Assembly (NCBI GenBank): GCA_031392925.1
Contig: JANMVV010000240.1
Location: 1 to 10,062, forward strand
Source: JAGNNV01 sp031392925
GTDB lineage: Bacteria > Acidobacteriota > Vicinamibacteria > Fen-336 > JAGNNV01
Length of the DNA: 10,062 bases
Direction: 5' to 3'
This document shows positions 7,039 to 10,062 of this stretch, one piece after another; the first letter of the stretch is position 1, and every line of letters begins with the position of its first letter. The notes below the pieces were generated by a model. It saw only the letters and a program-made list of their open reading frames with translations, searched no databases and was not told where the DNA came from. The position numbers were made by a program, and so were the translations under genes.

Positions 7039-7818
7039 CTACCCCCTCTTTAGCAGCGGAGTGAACAACTCAATCGGGATGGGCAGGAAGGTCGTCGTGT
7101 TGTGCTCGCTGGAAATCTCCCGCATGGTTTGCAGGAAGCGCAACTGCAGGGCGATGGGCTCCTTGCTGATCAACGCGGCGGCCTGCACCATCTTTTCCGC
7201 CGCCTGGAATTCGCCCTCGGCGTTGACGATCTTCGCGCGCCGCTCGCGTTCGGCCTCCGCCTGCTTGGCCATCGCGCGCTTCATGCTGTCGGGCAAAGAG
7301 ACATCCTTGACCTCGACCGCGGTGACTTTGACCCCCCACGGCTCGGTTTGGCTGTCGATGATTTCCTGCAGCTTCACGTTGATCACATCGCGCTGCGAGA
7401 GCAGGTCGTCGAGGGGGGACTGGCCGAGCACGCTGCGCAGCGTGGTCTGCGCGATGAGCGAAGTGGCCTTCAAGAAATTCTCCACCTTCACCACCGCCGC
7501 CACCGGGTCCACCACCCGGAAATAGACCACCGCGTCCACCGTGGCCGGCACGTTGTCCCGCGTCATGATTTCCTGCTTGGGCACGTCGATGGTGACGATG
7601 CGCAAATCCATTTTCACCATGCGGTCCACCAGGGGGATGAGAAAGATAAGGCCCGGCCCCTTGGCCCCGCGCGCGTGGAGTTTGCCGAGGCGGAAAATGA
7701 CGCCGCGCTCGTACTCGCGGAGAATGCGCAGGGCCTGCGGCAGGACCACCGCCGCGATGGCAAGAGCGGCCACCGCCCAGACCCCGAGTTTCAAGAGTGC
7801 TTCGATGAGTTCATTCAT
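7039..7818 (-). CDS. Slipin / stomatin-like SPFH (band 7) membrane protein
   Basis: This is a prokaryotic slipin, an oligomeric scaffold protein anchored to the cytoplasmic membrane. Its 259 residues are the usual length. It has one N-terminal hydrophobic helix (about 8-30), then the SPFH domain (about 35-190) with YERGVIFRLGK, GPGLIFLIPLVDRMVKMDLR, MTRDNVPATVDAVVYFRV and WGVKVTAVEVKDVSLP. A charged coiled-coil-like Ala/Glu/Arg/Lys region follows (about 180-220), then a C-terminal ISSEHNTTTFLPIP motif typical of bacterial and archaeal slipins. The ATG (complement of 7816-7818) has GGAG on the minus strand 6 bases upstream. It lies 12 bp after the nfeD stop in the same orientation. In the archaeal PH1511/PH1510 pair the NfeD protease cleaves the slipin C-terminus; a similar relation is inferred here. 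The physiological role in bacteria (membrane microdomains, stress or alkali tolerance) is not shown by this sequence. Confidence 0.95.
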   Translation of the reverse strand: MNELIEALLKLGVWAVAALAIAAVVLPQALRILREYERGVIFRLGKLHARGAKGPGLIFLIPLVDRMVKMDLRIVTIDVPKQEIMTRDNVPATVDAVVYFRVVDPVAAVVKVENFLKATSLIAQTTLRSVLGQSPLDDLLSQRDVINVKLQEIIDSQTEPWGVKVTAVEVKDVSLPDSMKRAMAKQAEAERERRAKIVNAEGEFQAAEKMVQAAALISKEPIALQLRFLQTMREISSEHNTTTFLPIPIELFTPLLKRG

Positions 7819-7830
7819 GGTCTTCTCCGC

Positions 7831-9111
7831 TCACGTTGTTGGTTTCACTTTCAGGGTCAGTCCTTCGATCCCGACGACTTCGACGGGCTGGTCCTTTTCA
7901 ACCGGCACGTCACTCACGGCCCGCCAGAGTTCGCCTTCGATGAACACGTTACCGCCGCCCGCGTCGATGGGCGCCCGGGCGGGCACGACCTTGCCGAGCA
8001 TGGTCTCGCGGCCCGCGCGCACGGGGAGGGATTGCGCCTTCAGCCCCGCGCCCACGATGACCATGAAAAAGAGCGCGGTGATCAGGGTGGCCGGAATGAT
8101 CAACGAGAGCGAGAGCCGAAATCCCGGCTCGGCCCGGTTGAAGAGCATGAGCGCCCCCAGGAAGAATGACACGATGCCGCCCACCGTGAGCACCCCGTGG
8201 GTCGGCGCGTAGATGTCCGCGATGAACAAAGCAGTGGCCAGCAGCATCAGGGCGACTCCGGCGAGGTTGACCGGGAGAATCGCCGACATGTAGAGCACGA
8301 GCACCAGCGCGATGGCGCCCGCCACCCCGGGGAGAATCGCTCCCGGAGCGCTCAATTCGCCGATGATCCCGTAGATCACCACCAGCATCAGGATGAACAT
8401 CATTTCGGGACGCAGGACGAGTTGCGAAAACCGCTCCCACGCGGTCATGGGGATCTCCTCGACCAGCGCCCCGTCCGTCTGAAGGCTCTTGCCGGCGACC
8501 CTGCGCCCATCCAACTTCTTGAGCAGGTCGGGCAGGTCGTCGGCGATGAGGTCGATGACCTTCAACTCCAGCGCCTTCTCCGCGGTGATGGCCGCGCTTT
8601 CAATGACCGCGGACCGGGCCCATTCGACATTGCGATGGCGCTTGTTCGCGATGGCTTCGATGAAGCTCGCGGTGTATTGCTCCATCTTCTTCTTCATCAC
8701 GTCGTCGGTCTTTTCGACCTCGCCGGCGCCGCCGATGGAGACGGGATGAGCCGCACCTATGGTGGTGTTCGGCGCCATCGCGGCAATCTCCGCGGCCATG
8801 GTGATGAAAGCGCCCGCGCTGCCGGCGCTCGCGTGGGTCGGTGACACGTAAACGACCGTCGGCGCCTTGGAGGCGTAGAACAATCGCGTGATCTGTTTGG
8901 TGGATTCGAGCAGTCCGCCCGGCGTGTCGAGCTCGATGACCAGGCATTCGTCCCCGCGCGCGGAGGAAAGATCGATCGCGCGAGAGATGTAGCTGACGGT
9001 GGCCGGGCCGATGGCCCCGTCAATCCTGATGAGCCCCACCTGCGCGGCCTGCGCCCCGTGCGCCGCTCCGAGAATCATCACCGCGACCGCGATCGAAAGC
9101 CAGCGCCTCAT
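7831..9111 (-). CDS. Long-form NfeD membrane-bound ClpP-class serine protease
   Basis: This 426-residue protein matches full-length NfeD: signal peptide (about 1-22, ending AHGAQA), ClpP/SppA-like protease domain (about 24-210), about five membrane helices (236-358) and a C-terminal OB-fold (about 365-424, with FIEGELWRAVS and VEVVGIEGL). Protease signatures are ELDTPGGLLES (60-70) and HASAGSAGAF. Ser98 in GSAG is the likely nucleophile. By alignment from memory with PH1510 (Ser97/Lys138), Lys142 just before MEQYTASF is the likely general base. The helix region contains ADIYAPTHGVLTVGGI, typical of the family. In PH1510 the protease domain cuts the hydrophobic C-terminus of the partner slipin. 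The start is the ATG at 9111; the frame stays open to 9681, but the extra part is Arg/Pro-rich and antisense-like. Only a modest GGAG about 10 bases upstream supports the start. The stop lies 12 bp from the slipin gene, so the two form an operon. Confidence 0.93.
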   Translation of the reverse strand: MRRWLSIAVAVMILGAAHGAQAAQVGLIRIDGAIGPATVSYISRAIDLSSARGDECLVIELDTPGGLLESTKQITRLFYASKAPTVVYVSPTHASAGSAGAFITMAAEIAAMAPNTTIGAAHPVSIGGAGEVEKTDDVMKKKMEQYTASFIEAIANKRHRNVEWARSAVIESAAITAEKALELKVIDLIADDLPDLLKKLDGRRVAGKSLQTDGALVEEIPMTAWERFSQLVLRPEMMFILMLVVIYGIIGELSAPGAILPGVAGAIALVLVLYMSAILPVNLAGVALMLLATALFIADIYAPTHGVLTVGGIVSFFLGALMLFNRAEPGFRLSLSLIIPATLITALFFMVIVGAGLKAQSLPVRAGRETMLGKVVPARAPIDAGGGNVFIEGELWRAVSDVPVEKDQPVEVVGIEGLTLKVKPTT

Positions 9112-9134
9112 GACGTCCACGCTCCAGTCAAGGA

Positions 9135-9169
9135 ACGATACTCCAGCATCGTCCCCGGCGGATCCGGGG
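9135..9169. other. Two small dyads upstream of nfeD
   Basis: In the 74-bp gap between the small membrane protein gene and nfeD, ACGAT (9135-9139) pairs with ATCGT (9148-9152), and CCCCGG (9153-9158) pairs with CCGGGG (9164-9169) around CGGAT. A run of eight G follows (9166-9173). They may form adjacent hairpins in the minus-strand message, but no T tract or clear promoter is visible. No function can be assigned. Confidence 0.3.
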
Positions 9170-9185
9170 GGGGCTTGGGAACTAT

Positions 9186-9641
9186 CTACTCCGGCGCGAG
9201 CGCGCTGCACGCGCGGCCGATGCTTGCCACGACGGTCGCGATGATGGGGCCGGCAATCAGGCCGCCCGCTCGGGTCATCAGGGCCGCGCCCATCGGCACC
9301 ATCGTCCCCTCGGGGACATTGAGGGCGTCCCAGTGGCGGAAGTACGAGGTTTCGAGCCCCGCGGCGTAGCTCACCCAGGTGGCGAGGAAGATCAGGGTCT
9401 CGGCGAAGAGGCCGAGGCTGCACCCGATGAGCACGGTGCCGCCCCAGCTGAAGCCGCCGAGGCGCTTCGACAAGGCGCCGAAGTAGAAGCTGCTGATGAG
9501 GGTGACCCCGAGGATCGAGAACATGGCGTTCCCGCGCGGCGCGTAGGGCACGCCGTTGACCCCGAGGAGAAACCGGGCGACCGTGTAGATGACCAGCAGG
9601 AGAAAGGGCAGACGAACGAACCGCAAGACGCGAGAGACCAT
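9186..9641 (-). CDS. Hypothetical small integral membrane protein, about four helices
   Basis: I do not recognise this 151-residue protein. It has a basic N-terminus (MVSRVLRFVR) and about four hydrophobic segments: 10-28, 39-57, 66-93 and 117-143. The first loop carries NGVPYAPRGNAMFS, followed by a short basic KRLGG turn; a polar stretch between helices 3 and 4 reads SYFRHWDALNVPEGTMVP. No catalytic motif or metal-binding pattern was seen. A GGAGG on the minus strand (complement of 9647-9651) lies 5 bases before the ATG at 9641, one of the best ribosome sites in the window, which supports a real gene. It is in the same orientation as nfeD and 74 bp upstream, so co-transcription with nfeD and slipin is possible but not shown. 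The hydrophobic pattern and strong ribosome site argue against a spurious frame. Confidence 0.75.
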   Translation of the reverse strand: MVSRVLRFVRLPFLLLVIYTVARFLLGVNGVPYAPRGNAMFSILGVTLISSFYFGALSKRLGGFSWGGTVLIGCSLGLFAETLIFLATWVSYAAGLETSYFRHWDALNVPEGTMVPMGAALMTRAGGLIAGPIIATVVASIGRACSALAPE

Positions 9642-9646
9642 GACTA

Positions 9647-9651
9647 CCTCC
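9647..9651 (-). promoter_or_regulatory. Strong ribosome binding site of the small membrane protein gene
   Basis: GGAGG, read on the minus strand, lies 5 bases before the ATG at 9641. It fixes the start and is the main support for this unrecognised gene. Confidence 0.65.
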
Positions 9652-9705
9652 AGGGAATTCGCCCCGTCCGCGCGCCGTCACGACGAGTCGAGCGGGGACC
9701 AGTTG

Positions 9706-9725
9706 ACCAAGCGTAGCACGCTGGT
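9706..9725. terminator. Possible hairpin after the quinone oxidoreductase gene
   Basis: Read on the minus strand, ACCAGCGT (9725-9718) pairs with ACGCTTGGT (9714-9706) with one bulged base and a GCT loop, beginning 13 bases after the stop of the quinone oxidoreductase gene. There is no T tract behind it, so it could be a weak terminator or a regulatory dyad ahead of the next gene. The rest of the 97-bp gap shows no convincing promoter. Confidence 0.35.
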
Positions 9726-9738
9726 TTCCCCCGCCAGG

Positions 9739-10062
9739 TTACGGCAGCAGAATCGTGCACCCCGTAGTCTTACGCGCCTCCAACGCGATATGCGCCTGCC
9801 GCGCCTCCGCCAGCGGAAAGCTCTGATCGATCCTGATCTTCACCTTCCCACTCGACACCACATCGAACAGATCCTCCGCCATCTCCTGATTCGCATCGCG
9901 GGTGGCGATGTGAGCGAACAGCGTCTGTCGCGTCACGTACAGCGAGCCCTTGACCGCCAGGATGCCGGGTGCGAACGGGGCCGGCGGCCCCGACGAATTG
10001 CCGAAGCTCGCCATCAGGCCGAACGGCCGCAGGCAATCGAGCGACCGGTCCCAGGTGTCCTT
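9739..10062 (-). CDS. Quinone oxidoreductase (NADPH:quinone reductase, MDR family), C-terminal part
   Basis: This is the last 107 residues of a zeta-crystallin-like quinone oxidoreductase, an NADPH-dependent cytosolic enzyme that reduces quinones, usually without zinc. The full family length is about 320-330, so two thirds lies beyond the right edge. The frame is open to base 10062, and the visible part begins KDTWDRSLDCLRPFGLMASF, close to the corresponding part of E. coli QorA as remembered. It is followed by GNSSGPPAPF, GSLYVTRQTLFAHIATRD, a GKVKIRIDQSFPLAEARQAH segment and the closing TTGCTILLP. The ATG at 10014 is therefore internal. The usual Ser in the closing motif is Cys here. It runs in the same direction as the small membrane protein gene, 97 bp before it. 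Substrate specificity cannot be told from this part. Confidence 0.93.
   Translation of the reverse strand, partial: KDTWDRSLDCLRPFGLMASFGNSSGPPAPFAPGILAVKGSLYVTRQTLFAHIATRDANQEMAEDLFDVVSSGKVKIRIDQSFPLAEARQAHIALEARKTTGCTILLP

Noticed and set aside
9126..9131. TTGACT on the minus strand just upstream of nfeD, resembling a -35 box.
   Set aside because: It lies only 14 bases from the nfeD ATG and has no -10 partner in the space available.
9112..9681. Upstream open extension of the nfeD frame.
   Set aside because: It overlaps the small membrane protein gene in another frame and its product is low-complexity and Arg-rich, whereas the ATG at 9111 gives a clean signal peptide.
9703..9708. TTGACC on the plus strand, resembling a -35 box.
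   Set aside because: There is no -10-like sequence about 17 bases downstream and no plus-strand gene behind it.
1..10062. Search for an undescribed defence, mobile or biosynthetic system.
   Set aside because: All long coding stretches except one 151-residue membrane protein belong to well-known families. No spaced repeats, integrase, transposase or tRNA attachment site was seen.

Overview
This is a GC-rich bacterial window that looks chromosomal. It falls into two convergent blocks with ordinary housekeeping content. No RNA gene, CRISPR array, phage gene, transposase or insertion sequence was seen.

Positions 1-6930 (+ strand) hold the distal half of a complex I (NADH:quinone oxidoreductase, nuo) operon in canonical order: nuoH (5' end outside the window), nuoI, nuoJ, nuoK, nuoL, nuoM, nuoN. 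The genes are packed tightly, with junctions of 8 bp overlap, 11 bp overlap, 3 bp gap, ATGA overlap, 1 bp overlap and ATGA overlap, so one polycistronic message with translational coupling is likely. NuoH and NuoI form the quinone-side and iron-sulfur connection. NuoJ and NuoK form the small membrane subunits. NuoL, NuoM and NuoN are the three antiporter-like proton-pumping subunits. The least ordinary feature is in NuoM: the lysine of transmembrane helix 7, treated as a key proton-pathway residue in model NuoM proteins, is read here as leucine, while the equivalent lysines in NuoL and NuoN of the same operon are kept.

Positions 6931-7038 form a short convergent intergenic region with a 14-bp imperfect direct repeat and two small dyads, possibly a weak termination zone.

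Positions 7039-9641 (- strand) hold, in transcription order, a small unrecognised membrane protein (about four membrane segments), a long-form NfeD membrane serine protease with signal peptide and OB-fold tail, and a slipin/stomatin-like SPFH protein. The NfeD-slipin pair is a known widespread membrane-quality module. NfeD stops 12 bp before the slipin start.

Positions 9739-10062 (- strand) hold the C-terminal third of a quinone oxidoreductase of the medium-chain dehydrogenase/reductase superfamily, cut by the right edge.

The organism cannot be named from this window. High GC, the 14-subunit-type nuo order and the NuoM/NuoI sequence variants suggest a free-living respiring bacterium, perhaps from an environmental phylum such as Acidobacteriota, Gemmatimonadota or Eisenbacteria. 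That placement is a guess from impression, not a measured result.
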